Source: Bdellovibrio sp. 22V | GTDB lineage: Bacteria; Bdellovibrionota; Bdellovibrionia; Bdellovibrionales; Bdellovibrionaceae | NCBI RefSeq assembly: GCF_030169785.1 | Contig: NZ_CP125854.1 | Span: 2,108,001-2,172,000, forward strand | DNA: 64,000 nucleotides | Direction of reading: 5' to 3' | Shown here: one piece after another, positions 49,903 to 59,320 of the stretch | Layout: every line of letters starts with the position of its first letter | Numbering within the stretch: the stretch's first letter is position 1 | The notes under the pieces: model-generated | Database searches by the model: none | Seen by the model: only the letters and a program-made list of their open reading frames with translations | What the model was told of the DNA's origin: nothing | Program-made: the position numbers and the translations under genes

Positions 49903-51750
49903 ATGAAGTTTTATAGGCACGTCTTATACGCGATTCTTTCTTTGCTTGGACTTTCTGGCTGCAGTCTGGATGCATCTTTAAAAAGCCAACTCCTCTCTCA
50001 AGTGAGCAGTGAACGTTTTAAGCTTACGCCGGAAAGAGATCTGGTTTTTACGGAGCAGGGAACGCTGAGCTTCGCGGTGAATACAACGCCTCTTTTTTCT
50101 CCGTCTGCGGTGGCTCCTGCGGTCAGTACGGCGCAGTTGAAAGTTCTAGCGGATGTCACGGTGCTGGCGACGCCGGCTCTTGTCGATGATATCAAACCTT
50201 TGCTTCGTCCCGAGAGAGTGGATGTCGGAACAGAGCCTTTAAGCATACCGCCGATTCCAGATAATTTCGAAACGACACCCGTGGCTTTCCGAAAGAGTTC
50301 AAGTCTTTCGGGTGTTTCGTCTTTTGATCAATGCTCTTTGACACCGTTGTTGCCCGGGGCTGAATGTTCTTTTGAGAGTGTGAGCGTGCCTTTAGAAGAA
50401 ATTGAAACGGGCGCGTTGACATTTCATTTCGATCAAGGGGAAGACGCTCAATACGAAACAAAACGTTACAAAGTCTCTCGTGTGTCCTTTGGCGCCTTGA
50501 CGAGTGATATATCTCCGTCGTTTTCCGCAAGAGAGTCGGGCGTGGCGGTGCTTGATAATGAATACTATCAATTAAGTTCCGACAACAGCACTTACCTGAA
50601 AACGTCGCCTACGACATTTAGAAAAGTTTATCAGCGCAGCAGTAACTATGATTTCTTGAAAGAGATCGCGCGATTTGGCGATTACATTTACTTTCATGGC
50701 TACAAACCCAATGTCGACTATACAGGCCTTTATGTTATGAAGGCGGATTTTTCTGAATTTAGGCTGGTCGCGAATATTAGAACCAACGCGAGTGATCTGT
50801 CGATGTTTGGCAACTATGAAATGGTGCTCTATCGTGGAAAGCTGTATTTCACGCTTTACGAAGCTGATTTTAGAAGTAAACTTTTTCGCATGAATCCGGA
50901 CGGCACCGGCGTAGAGAAGATCTCGAATTTTGTTTCTGGCGCGGCTGACGGAATCTTCATGCTGAAAGTTTACAATGACAAACTTTATTTTACCGCGAAC
51001 GTAGGTTCGACTCCGTCGACCGGATACAAATTATTTTATCTTACAACGGACGAGGGCGGGGATAATCTCGCGATCTATCGCTTTCCTAATATGAATGCCA
51101 CAGGTTATGACATCGGCGGTATTTACGTTGTTGAAAATAAACTTTATGTCGTCGGCACGACATCTCTTGGCAGCGGAGTTTATAGAATATCTTCGGATCA
51201 CTCGACCTGGACGCGAATTTTAGAAACGGAAAATTACTACACATTCGAATTCGTGCATAAAAGTCCTTTGTGGCTCGCCGCTTTTAGCGAGAGCTTTAGC
51301 GATTCTCGTTATAGTTTTTTTCTTTTTAATCCCACGAACGAGCAGTTCACCTTGCTGTCGGACTTAGACCCCGACGGGACGACTTACAATATAGCTCCGG
51401 AAAATTTTGTTTTAAGTGCGGATCGTATTTATTTTGCCGCTTCGACAGAAGGCATGTCGGCCTTAATGTCGACGAATTACCAAGGCGGAGACCTCAAGGT
51501 GCATGCGCTCGACGTGAGTGTTGATGACCGACTTGCGATTCTTGGAGATCGTGTCTTTTTTACCGCGGAAAACAGTTCGTTTGATAAAGATATTTACTCC
51601 ATCAATGCCAAAACCGGCGAAGGTTTGCAGCGGCACACGAATATGGGAAGCTGGGGGTGGAATCTGACGAATCAATCTATGTATCAGTTGCCAAGCTCAG
51701 AGCTTATTTTCGTCTGGAGTGGAGAGATGTTTATGATCGAATTCCTCTAA
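49903..51750 (+). CDS. Lipoprotein with beta-propeller-like repeats
   Basis: A 615-residue protein with signal peptide and lipobox (LLGLSGCSLD). The first 200 residues are Ser/Thr/Pro-rich. The rest contains repeated blades of the form LYF-x-A...LYRMNPDGT (YIYFHGYKPN; LYFTLYEADF; LYFTANVGST; LYVVGTTSLG; IYFAASTEGM; VFFTAENSSF), as in TolB/DUF5050-type propellers. Likely an outer-membrane or periplasmic protein; ligand unknown. Monocistronic. Confidence 0.8.
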   Translation: MKFYRHVLYAILSLLGLSGCSLDASLKSQLLSQVSSERFKLTPERDLVFTEQGTLSFAVNTTPLFSPSAVAPAVSTAQLKVLADVTVLATPALVDDIKPLLRPERVDVGTEPLSIPPIPDNFETTPVAFRKSSSLSGVSSFDQCSLTPLLPGAECSFESVSVPLEEIETGALTFHFDQGEDAQYETKRYKVSRVSFGALTSDISPSFSARESGVAVLDNEYYQLSSDNSTYLKTSPTTFRKVYQRSSNYDFLKEIARFGDYIYFHGYKPNVDYTGLYVMKADFSEFRLVANIRTNASDLSMFGNYEMVLYRGKLYFTLYEADFRSKLFRMNPDGTGVEKISNFVSGAADGIFMLKVYNDKLYFTANVGSTPSTGYKLFYLTTDEGGDNLAIYRFPNMNATGYDIGGIYVVENKLYVVGTTSLGSGVYRISSDHSTWTRILETENYYTFEFVHKSPLWLAAFSESFSDSRYSFFLFNPTNEQFTLLSDLDPDGTTYNIAPENFVLSADRIYFAASTEGMSALMSTNYQGGDLKVHALDVSVDDRLAILGDRVFFTAENSSFDKDIYSINAKTGEGLQRHTNMGSWGWNLTNQSMYQLPSSELIFVWSGEMFMIEFL

Positions 51751-51755
51751 AAGAA

Positions 51756-51783
51756 AAAGGGGCTTTACAGCCCCTTTTTTATT
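51756..51783. terminator. Terminator between propeller lipoprotein and fadD
   Basis: AAAGGGGCT-TTAC-AGCCCCTTTTTT: 9-bp stem with T-run, serving convergent genes and almost identical to the hairpin at 45,089. Confidence 0.9.
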
Positions 51784-53446
51784 ATTTTGGGTTTTCACGA
51801 AGCGCGCGGCGAAGGATCTTACCGACGTTTGTTTTCGGAAGTTCCGTTCTGAACTCTACTAAGCGCGGCACTTTGTAATTCGTTAATGATTTGCGGGCGT
51901 GCGCGATAACTTCTTCCGCTGTCAGCTTGTCGTCCTTTTTAACGACGAAAACTTTGACGATTTCACCGGAGTGTTCATCAGGAATACCGATCGCGGCTAC
52001 TTCCAGCACGCCCGGGTGTGAAGCGATAGCCTCTTCCACTTCGTTTGGATAAACGTTAAAGCCAGACACAAGAATCATGTCTTTTTTGCGGTCGACGATT
52101 TTCAAGAAGCCATCGTTGTCAAAAACAGCGACGTCACCGGTCTTAAGCCATCCGTCAACGATCACTTTTGCCGTCTCGTCAGGACGATTCCAGTATCCCG
52201 CCATGACTTGCGGGCCTTTACAGCAAAGTTCGCCGGCTTCTCCCATGGGAACTTCTTGATTGTCGTCGTTAAGAAGTTTTACGTCTGTGCTTGGGAAAGG
52301 AAGGCCGATTGTGCCGACTTTATCCGTACCATCGATAGGATTGCAGCAGACAACCGGAGAAGCTTCAGTAAGACCATAACCTTCCACGATCACGGACTTT
52401 GTCAGCTCCATCCATTTTTCCGCCACGGATTTTTGCAAAGTCATTGCACCTGCAACGCTGACTTTCACGCGGCTAAAGTTCACAGTCATAAATTCTGGAT
52501 TGTTCATGAGAGCGTTAAAGAGCGTATTAACTCCGGCCATAATGGTGAAGTCGACTTTCTTAAGCTCTTTGATAAAACCAGGGATGTCGCGCGGATTTGT
52601 GATGAGCACGTTTTCAGCGCCATAGCGAAGCAGACCCAAGCAGTTCAAAGTCAAAGCGAAGATATGGTAAAGCGGCAAAGCTGCAATCGCGATCTCTTCG
52701 CCTTCACGCAATTTTGGTTTCATCCAGTCGCGGATTTGCAAAACGTTCGCTAAAACGTTGCGGTGTAAAAGCATTGCGCCTTTTGCAACGCCGGTCGTTC
52801 CACCTGTGTATTGCAAGAAAGCGATGTCTTCTAAAGTTGTCGCTATCTTTTGTGAAGGCTTCATGGCGCCTAACTCTAAGGCCTGACGGAAAGAGTACGC
52901 CTGCGGAAGGTTGTAAGCCGGCACCATTTTTTTGATGTACTTTACAACAGAGTTCACAAGAATTCTTTTCGGAGTCGGGAACATGTCGCCGATTTCCGTG
53001 ACGACGATGCTTTCAATGTTCGTGTCTTTCAAAATCTGCTCAAGCAAGTGGGCGTAGTTGGCCAAGATCACAATCGCTTTGGCGCCAGAGTCTTTGAACT
53101 GATGTTGCATCTCTTTAGCTGTGTAAAGAGGATTCGTATTTACGATCGTCAAACCCGAACGAAGAGCAGCGAAGGCGACAATCGGGAATTGCAAAAGATT
53201 CGGCATTTGAATCGCAATGCGATCGCCTTTTTTTAGTTTCAACTCGTTTTGCAGAAACGATGCAAACTGATCCACGCGGCGATCGAGCTCGTTGAAGGTG
53301 AGGCTGACTCCCATGTTTGTGAAGGCTTTCTTCGTATTGAACATACGAATGGATTCTTCATAGAGGTCAAACAGCGAAGAATAGTTTGAGAAGTCGACTT
53401 CTGGTGAGACGCCTTTTGGATATTTCTTAAGCCAGATTTTTTCCAT
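51782..53446 (-). CDS. fadD: Long-chain fatty acid-CoA ligase
   Basis: A 554-residue AMP-forming ligase: LQYTGGTTGVAKGAMLLHRN (ATP-binding P-loop), GYGLTEASPVVCCNP, GWLKTGDVAVFDNDGFLKIVDRKKDMILVSGFNVYPNEVEE and the C-terminal Lys in PKTNVGKILRR. The Y-G-L-T-E and V-S-G-F-N motifs are those of FadD. It activates fatty acids, for example from prey lipids, for beta-oxidation or phospholipid synthesis. GGAGA precedes ATG 53446. No other beta-oxidation gene adjoins it. Confidence 0.95.
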   Translation of the reverse strand: MEKIWLKKYPKGVSPEVDFSNYSSLFDLYEESIRMFNTKKAFTNMGVSLTFNELDRRVDQFASFLQNELKLKKGDRIAIQMPNLLQFPIVAFAALRSGLTIVNTNPLYTAKEMQHQFKDSGAKAIVILANYAHLLEQILKDTNIESIVVTEIGDMFPTPKRILVNSVVKYIKKMVPAYNLPQAYSFRQALELGAMKPSQKIATTLEDIAFLQYTGGTTGVAKGAMLLHRNVLANVLQIRDWMKPKLREGEEIAIAALPLYHIFALTLNCLGLLRYGAENVLITNPRDIPGFIKELKKVDFTIMAGVNTLFNALMNNPEFMTVNFSRVKVSVAGAMTLQKSVAEKWMELTKSVIVEGYGLTEASPVVCCNPIDGTDKVGTIGLPFPSTDVKLLNDDNQEVPMGEAGELCCKGPQVMAGYWNRPDETAKVIVDGWLKTGDVAVFDNDGFLKIVDRKKDMILVSGFNVYPNEVEEAIASHPGVLEVAAIGIPDEHSGEIVKVFVVKKDDKLTAEEVIAHARKSLTNYKVPRLVEFRTELPKTNVGKILRRALRENPK

Positions 53447-53577
53447 TTCATTCTCCGATGCTAAAAATTCTGTGGATCAATGCTGAGTTTTATTTACCTT
53501 TAAAATTTTAGAGTAAAGATTCAATCATGGTAAAGTAAATTCTTGTTTTCACTGGTGGTATTTGCCAGACTTAGAGC

Positions 53578-54702
53578 ATGAAACTTGTTTCGTGGTGGGT
53601 TCTTCTGAGTTTAAGTCTTTCCCTCGTTGGCTGCTTTTCTAAGCAAGAAAAAGCGCCGGAACCTGTATCTAGTGGCAAAACGACGGTTTCTGTTCTGCCC
53701 CCAAAGAAAAACTCGACGGAGCCCGCAAAAGATAAAGCGCTTGAGGCCTTTGCGCGTTATTTCGAGCAGGCTGACGCTATTCATCGTGAAGCCTGGTGGG
53801 TTTTAACGGAAGAACGACGTCCTGCTGGCAAGTCGCCTTTTGGAAAAGTTCAAAGGGCTTTGTTGTCCTCACAAAACATTAAGCTCTCGAATAAGTCCAT
53901 GTTTCGCTGTGACCGCTATTTGGTGAAGCGCGATATCATGGGGCTTTCAGGTTATCCGCAAAAGGCGGAAGTTTTTGAAAAGTGCAGTGAAAAAACGCCG
54001 GCAAAGCTTTTGGCGGAGTTTTCCGCTCCCTCGGTGAGCGAAGTGCAAGTGACGTTCTTTCCTGATGGTCTTGAAGAAGTCCTTGGTCTAGGTGCGACGG
54101 TTTTAAACAAGCGCAGTCAGTGCACGCTTAAAGGAAATGAAAAAGGCCAGCTTGTAAGTCTTCAGTGTAAAGACTGGGCGCAAGATCGCAATCAAACGCA
54201 AATGATTCGACTCGATGTCTACGATTACTCGAAAGAGGGAAAAAATCTGATCAAACTGCGCGGCAAAGTTTATGAAAACCTTTCCGACACCCGCAAGATT
54301 GAAGCGGATATTCCCATGGAAGGAAAAATCCAAGTCACAGAGACCGAGCTGTATCCTCCGGAAACGCCTCCGCCGCCTGTGAATCCAACGCCGACGCCGG
54401 CGGCGAAGGGAGGCCCTGCTCCGGAGAGAGCCGCAAATGCGCCGCCTTTAGAGTTGCCGCCACAAGGACAAGGTCCCGAAGGTTTGATTCCTCCTCCGCG
54501 CGAAGAGATGGCTGTGGATCCGGATGTATTAATGCAAAGACAGCAGCAGCAAGGCGACGGCCCTGTGCAGGTTTTACCTCTGAGTGAGCAACAAAGAATT
54601 CTTGAGGGGTTGCCGCCAGAAGGTGTAGAACCGGAAATGCCACCGCAAGAGCAGGGCCAAGAGCCGCCTGCGCCTGAAGGAGTTGAAAATCATGGCCGCT
54701 AA
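53578..54702 (+). CDS. Lipoprotein with Pro/Gln-rich C-terminus
   Basis: A 374-residue protein with lipobox signal (LSLSLSLVGCFSKQ). Residues about 60-255 form a globular region with conserved cysteines (SMFRCDRYLVKRD; EKCSEKTPAK; RSQCTLKGNE; SLQCKDWAQD), suggesting two disulfides. Residues about 258-374 are low-complexity Pro/Glu/Gln (PPETPPPPVNPTPTPAAKGG; QRQQQQGDGP; QEQGQEPPAP). No family recognised. The peroxiredoxin gene overlaps the end by 11 bases, so the genes are cotranscribed. Confidence 0.75.
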   Translation: MKLVSWWVLLSLSLSLVGCFSKQEKAPEPVSSGKTTVSVLPPKKNSTEPAKDKALEAFARYFEQADAIHREAWWVLTEERRPAGKSPFGKVQRALLSSQNIKLSNKSMFRCDRYLVKRDIMGLSGYPQKAEVFEKCSEKTPAKLLAEFSAPSVSEVQVTFFPDGLEEVLGLGATVLNKRSQCTLKGNEKGQLVSLQCKDWAQDRNQTQMIRLDVYDYSKEGKNLIKLRGKVYENLSDTRKIEADIPMEGKIQVTETELYPPETPPPPVNPTPTPAAKGGPAPERAANAPPLELPPQGQGPEGLIPPPREEMAVDPDVLMQRQQQQGDGPVQVLPLSEQQRILEGLPPEGVEPEMPPQEQGQEPPAPEGVENHGR

Positions 54703-55165
54703 AATCGAAATTGGTAAAAAAGTTCCTAATTTTAAAATTCCCTCTTCCAATGGGGAGGATTTTTCTTTGTCGAGCCTCAAAGGGAAAAAAGTGGTGTTGT
54801 ATTTCTATCCGAAAGACAGCACTCCAGGCTGCACGACAGAAGGTATTGAGTTCAATGAACTTTTGTCGCAGTTTAAAAAACAAAACACTGAAGTTTTGGG
54901 AATTTCCCGCGACAGTTTAAAGTCCCACGATAAATTTATCTGCAAGTACGACTTTAAGTTTTCTCTTCTCTCGGATGAAGAAGAGGAAGTTTGTAAGCTT
55001 TTTGATGTGATTAAAGAAAAAAACATGTACGGCAAAAAAGTGATGGGCATTGAGCGCAGCACTTTTGTTCTTGATGAAGATCAAAAACTTGTCGGCGAAT
55101 TCAGAAAAATCAAAGCGCAAGGCCACGCAGCAGAAATGCTGAAGTTCGTAAAAAGTCTCAAGTAG
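54692..55165 (+). CDS. bcp: Thioredoxin-dependent peroxiredoxin Bcp (1-Cys form)
   Basis: ATG 54692 follows GAAGGAG. The 157-residue AhpC/TSA-family enzyme has YPKDSTPGCTTEGIEF, with the peroxidatic Cys but without the second Cys five residues later that E. coli Bcp uses for resolution. A Cys at FICKYDF or VCKLF could resolve instead. It reduces H2O2 and lipid peroxides with thioredoxin. Confidence 0.93.
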   Translation: MAAKIEIGKKVPNFKIPSSNGEDFSLSSLKGKKVVLYFYPKDSTPGCTTEGIEFNELLSQFKKQNTEVLGISRDSLKSHDKFICKYDFKFSLLSDEEEEVCKLFDVIKEKNMYGKKVMGIERSTFVLDEDQKLVGEFRKIKAQGHAAEMLKFVKSLK

Positions 55166-55191
55166 GAAAAAGGTGCCAGGTACCTTTTTCC
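55165..55191 (+). terminator. First of two tandem hairpins after bcp
   Basis: GGAAAAAGGT and ACCTTTTTCC pair over 10 bp with a 7-base loop, starting at the bcp stop codon. There is only a short C/T tail. Confidence 0.65.
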
Positions 55192-55201
55192 CTTTCCCGA
55201 A

Positions 55202-55230
55202 AAAAAAGGCTCCTTGTCGGAGCCTTTTTT
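55202..55230. terminator. Second hairpin, bidirectional terminator between bcp and htpG
   Basis: AAAAAAGGCTCC and GGAGCCTTTTTT form a 12-bp stem with a short loop; T-runs exist on both strands. Confidence 0.9.
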
Positions 55231-55261
55231 ATTTTTATCCAGTTAGCGGAATGTGCCGCAG

Positions 55262-57136
55262 TTAGTGTTTGCTCTCAGCTGCTTGCACCATCAGTTCTGC
55301 GACTTGTTGTGAGAACTTCACCGGATCCGGCAATGACGAACCCTCAGTGAGCAATGCCTGTCCGTAAAGGATTTCCGCCCATTGGGACTGTTGCTCCGGC
55401 GATGCCGTTAGCATCTTTTTAAAGACGGCGTGGTTCGGATTGATCTCCATAATACGTTTCGTTTGCATGCCGGCATATTCTTTCCCCATTTGCGCCATCA
55501 GCTTTTGCATGTGCGCGGAGGGGTCGGAAGAAGAGGAAACCAGGCATGCCGGCGTGTTCGTCAGACGATCGGAAAGAACAACGTCTTTCACGTTCTCTGC
55601 CAAAGTTTTTTTCATCACCTCAAGAACAGGTTTCAAAGTTTCTTCGGCCTGTTTCTTTTCTTCCTCTTTCTTTTGCTTTTCTTCAGCTGTGTCTAAATCC
55701 AAACCTTCGCGAGTGATGGATTGCAGCTTCTTACCTTTGAACTCGCGCATCGAATCGACCACCCACTCATCCACCGGATCGACAAGAAGAAGAACTTCGT
55801 AACCTTTTTCTTTAAGCTTCTCAAGGTAAGGACTGTTGCTAACCTGGGAAAGAGAATCGCCTGTGATAAAGTAAATATCTTTTTGCGTTTCTTTCATGCG
55901 CGCGACGTATTCGTCGAGTGTTGTCATCTTATCTGACGCCGTCGAATGGAAAAGAACCAGATCTTGCAACTTTTCTTTGTTTGCCGGATCGCTTGGCAAG
56001 CCTTCTTTCAAAGTCGCACCGAACTCAGTCCAGAAGTCTTCGTAAACGCTGCGCTCTTTTGTCAGAAGGTCTTTGAGAGTTGCCAAAGTCTTGTTCGTGA
56101 CGTTCTTGCGAATTTGCGTCACTTGACGATCTTGCTGCAAAAGCTCACGAGAGACATTCAAAGAAAGGTCGCTGCTGTCGACAAGACCTTTCATAAAGCG
56201 TAAATAAGCCGGGATCAGATCTTTGCAGTCAGACATGATAAACACGCGCTTGATATAAAGGCTTAAGCCATATTCCATGTCGCGCATATTGTAGTTAAAA
56301 GGCTTCTTGTTCGGAAGATACAAAAGCGCGTTAAACTCCATCGTGCCTTCGGCTTTGTAGTGAACGGTGCGCAGAGGCTCGTTCCAATCGTGCGTAAGGT
56401 GTTGATAGAATTCTTTATACTCTTCCGCCGTGATTTCGGACGGGGACTTCAGCCACAAGGCTTTTTGCGAATTCAGAACTTCATCTTCTTTTTCACCCTG
56501 CATTTTGATTGGGTAGGCGATAAAGTCGGAATACTTTTTAACAAGGGATTTAAGAACCCAAGTATCGGTGAAGTTTTGCACTTCATCTTCTTCTTTAAAT
56601 TCTTTTAAATGCAACGTGATTGTCGTTCCGTTGCCATCAGGACGAGGCACGCTGTCGATGGAGTAAGTGCCATCACCTTGAGATTCCCACACAGTGCCGT
56701 CGTTGGTGCCGGCTTTTTGCGTGTGCAAAGTCACACGATCAGCCACCATAAAGGCAGAGTAAAAGCCCACGCCGAACTGACCGATCAATTCGGGCTTTGA
56801 TTTCATTTCGGCATTCATTTGCGCGAAGGCTTTGGCGCCAGAGCGGGCGATCGTTCCGATAAACTCGACGACTTCTTCCTGAGTCATGCCGATACCATTA
56901 TCGATAATCTTTAGAGTTTTCATATCGGATGAAGGTTCAAGACGAATCGTCGGTTGCCAGTTTTCAGGCAAAAGACTTGGATGAGTCAAAGAGTTGAATT
57001 TGAGCTTGTCGATCGCGTCGGAAGCATTGGAAAGAAGCTCACGCAAAAAGATCTCTTTATGCGAATAAAGAGAATGAATCACGATATCGAGAAGCTGTTT
57101 TATTTCTGCATTAAAACTTTGGACTTGTTTAGCCAT
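55262..57136 (-). CDS. htpG: Hsp90-family chaperone HtpG
   Basis: A 624-residue chaperone of normal length. The N-terminal GHKL ATPase domain contains HSLYSHKEIFLRELLSNASDAIDKL, KIIDNGIGMTQEEVVEFIGTIA and GQFGVGFYSAFMVAD; the middle domain YIKRVFIMSDCKDLIPAYLRFMKG carries the Hsp90 signature, and the C-terminal dimerisation domain ends in AAESKH. The gene is monocistronic with AAGGAGATTTT before the ATG. Confidence 0.97.
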   Translation of the reverse strand: MAKQVQSFNAEIKQLLDIVIHSLYSHKEIFLRELLSNASDAIDKLKFNSLTHPSLLPENWQPTIRLEPSSDMKTLKIIDNGIGMTQEEVVEFIGTIARSGAKAFAQMNAEMKSKPELIGQFGVGFYSAFMVADRVTLHTQKAGTNDGTVWESQGDGTYSIDSVPRPDGNGTTITLHLKEFKEEDEVQNFTDTWVLKSLVKKYSDFIAYPIKMQGEKEDEVLNSQKALWLKSPSEITAEEYKEFYQHLTHDWNEPLRTVHYKAEGTMEFNALLYLPNKKPFNYNMRDMEYGLSLYIKRVFIMSDCKDLIPAYLRFMKGLVDSSDLSLNVSRELLQQDRQVTQIRKNVTNKTLATLKDLLTKERSVYEDFWTEFGATLKEGLPSDPANKEKLQDLVLFHSTASDKMTTLDEYVARMKETQKDIYFITGDSLSQVSNSPYLEKLKEKGYEVLLLVDPVDEWVVDSMREFKGKKLQSITREGLDLDTAEEKQKKEEEKKQAEETLKPVLEVMKKTLAENVKDVVLSDRLTNTPACLVSSSSDPSAHMQKLMAQMGKEYAGMQTKRIMEINPNHAVFKKMLTASPEQQSQWAEILYGQALLTEGSSLPDPVKFSQQVAELMVQAAESKH

Positions 57137-57216
57137 AAAATCTCCTTCGAAAGCATTTTAACGACTTCCAAAATCTGGGAATTTTTAAAATTTTGGCAAG
57201 TCGTTAAAGTAAAAAT

Positions 57217-58296
57217 TTAAGTATTGAAATTCATTTTTTTCGCAATCGATTCCGGCAAAGGCGGGACTTGCGAACCTGGAATAAAGAACGTTGTTAAATT
57301 AAAGAAATCGCCAAAGATTTTATGCTTCGAGGTCGCGTCAGCCAGGTACTTATGTCCGCTAGAGCCGCCCGTGCCGATCTTTTGGCCAAGCATTCTTAGC
57401 GCCATCATCGCGTGTCGGTAGCGCCATGTCGTCATGATTTCATCGATGTCCAAAAGCGCACGGATGATTCTAAACGGCGTCTGTAAAATCGGTTGGTGAC
57501 GGTACAAAGGGATCAAAATAGCTGCGTGCAGGGCTTTATAGCTTAAGCGGTACTGGCCTTCTTGGCGCAATTTATTGTAAACCTCTTCGTTAAAGAGCGC
57601 TTCGAAACTGCCCAGAGCGGCCTCGAGGCCGGCGATGTCTCTTTTCTTTTCCTCTTCTGTAAGGCGGGAGTTCGCGCGAACGGTGTTCATATCGCTTTGG
57701 AACATCGAGTGCACGGCTTGCTTATACGAATCCCAGAAGTTGAAGTTCTCGCCTTGCAAGAACGGCGTTCTTTCAAGCCATTTCTCTACGGCATCAAAAA
57801 GCGACGTTGAATTTAAAACGTTCAACATCACCTGTTGTTGTTCTTCGGTCAGAGACTTATAAAAAGGAGACTGATTGTAAGCCAAACGGTCGCCCATGCG
57901 CAGACCTAATTTGGTTTCAATCAAACGCCATTGAAAGCTTTGAAACCCCGAAGCCGGGTAAAGCATGTCGCGGAAATCCAGAAAGTCCATTGGTGTCATT
58001 GTTTCAAGAACATCCACCTGACCGATGATAAGCTTTAGGATCGCGACAATACGTTCAAGACGGGCGGAAGTAACACCGAGTTCTCTTTCAGGAATTTCGT
58101 TTTGCTGGAAAGTTGTCAGCACCGAATCCAATTCGAAAATGATTTGTTTAAACCACAATTCGTAAGTCTGATGAACTGTGATGAAAAGCATTTCATCGTG
58201 AGCGGGTTTTCCGTATTCAATACTCTTTGGATTTTGTGCGGAAAGCAGAGTGTCTAGGCCCAAATAGTTATGATAGTGCACCGGAGGGTATTTCAT
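57217..58296 (-). CDS. kynA: Tryptophan 2,3-dioxygenase
   Basis: A 359-residue heme dioxygenase that opens tryptophan to N-formylkynurenine. HYHNYLGLDTLLSAQ, HDEMLFITVHQTYELWFKQIIFELDSV (substrate pocket), SFQWRLIETKLG and WRYRHAMMALRMLGQKIGTGGSSGHKYL (heme His region) are all present. It is the last gene of a five-gene operon and overlaps the PLP enzyme gene by 4 bases. Length is longer than E. coli-type prokaryotic TDOs (about 280) and closer to eukaryotic-like ones. Confidence 0.96.
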   Translation of the reverse strand: MKYPPVHYHNYLGLDTLLSAQNPKSIEYGKPAHDEMLFITVHQTYELWFKQIIFELDSVLTTFQQNEIPERELGVTSARLERIVAILKLIIGQVDVLETMTPMDFLDFRDMLYPASGFQSFQWRLIETKLGLRMGDRLAYNQSPFYKSLTEEQQQVMLNVLNSTSLFDAVEKWLERTPFLQGENFNFWDSYKQAVHSMFQSDMNTVRANSRLTEEEKKRDIAGLEAALGSFEALFNEEVYNKLRQEGQYRLSYKALHAAILIPLYRHQPILQTPFRIIRALLDIDEIMTTWRYRHAMMALRMLGQKIGTGGSSGHKYLADATSKHKIFGDFFNLTTFFIPGSQVPPLPESIAKKMNFNT

Positions 58297-59318
58297 CGTG
58301 AAAGCTCCTTTAAAGCTGAAGCAAAGCCGTCAATGTCTTCTTTTTGCGTATCCCAAGAAGTCATCCAACGACATTCAAAAGTGTTCTCGTCCCAAACGTA
58401 AAAGAAATATTTTTCGCGCAGAGGTTTTACCCAAGAGCTCGGAATTTTCGCAAAGACCGCGTTGCTTTGTGGAGTCTCGCGAACCTGAACTCCAGGAATG
58501 GATCGAACCGCTTCGTAAAGATACAAAGCCATATCGCAAGAATGTTGCGAGATTTCTTTCCACAAGCCGTTGGCGAAATAAGTTTCAAACTGACAGGCGA
58601 TAAAGCGGGTCTTTGAGGGAAGCTGGGCGCTTTGCTTGCGGATGTATTTAAAATCCTGCGCCAAATCTTTATTAAGAAAAACAACGGCTTCTCCCATCAT
58701 AAGACCGTTTTTCGTACCGCCAAAAGAGACGACGTCGACGCCAAGATCCGTTGTGATTTCTTGCAATGTCTTTTTAAGAAATGTCGCCGCATTGGCAAGA
58801 CGGGCACCGTCGATGTGCACGTGCATTTTTTTATCTTTGGCCCAAGCGATTAAAGTCGTGAGTTCTGCCAACGAATAAGTCGTCCCAAGCTCCGTCGGTT
58901 GTGTCAGACTCAAAACCTGCGCTTGTGAATAATGCTGATCGCCGCGACGGATAAATGCTTTTTCAAGCTCATCGACAGAAAGTTTTCCGTTGCGAGAAGG
59001 AAGGGCGATCAATTTGCAACCCGCCATAAACTCCGGCGACCCGCATTCATCGACATTGATGTGCGCGACATCAGAACACAGAACGGACTGATAAGGCCGG
59101 GCTATCGATCTTAAGGCCGTAACATTGGCCGCAGTACCATTGAACACGAAGAAGACCTGCGCGTGAGGGCCGAACTCGCGGCGAAAAGCTTCGACGGCTT
59201 TTTCCGTCCACTCGTCCGTGCCATAAGCCGGGGCGTGTTCGACATTTGCCAGAGCCAAGGAAGCTAAAATCCGCGGATGAACTCCAGCATGATTATCACT
59301 GCCAAAACCTCGTTTCAT
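58293..59318 (-). CDS. Threonine aldolase-like PLP enzyme
   Basis: A 341-residue fold-type I PLP enzyme of the beta-eliminating lyase/threonine-aldolase family: FGSDNHAGVHPRIL, FVFNGTAANVTALRSI, HVHIDGARLANA (Asp for PLP nitrogen) and VVSFGGTKNGLMMGEA (PLP Lys). Low-specificity L-threonine aldolases cut threonine to glycine and acetaldehyde. In an operon with tryptophan dioxygenase it could act on a kynurenine-type substrate; that is inference. Confidence 0.9.
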   Translation of the reverse strand: MKRGFGSDNHAGVHPRILASLALANVEHAPAYGTDEWTEKAVEAFRREFGPHAQVFFVFNGTAANVTALRSIARPYQSVLCSDVAHINVDECGSPEFMAGCKLIALPSRNGKLSVDELEKAFIRRGDQHYSQAQVLSLTQPTELGTTYSLAELTTLIAWAKDKKMHVHIDGARLANAATFLKKTLQEITTDLGVDVVSFGGTKNGLMMGEAVVFLNKDLAQDFKYIRKQSAQLPSKTRFIACQFETYFANGLWKEISQHSCDMALYLYEAVRSIPGVQVRETPQSNAVFAKIPSSWVKPLREKYFFYVWDENTFECRWMTSWDTQKEDIDGFASALKELSR

Positions 59319-59320
59319 AA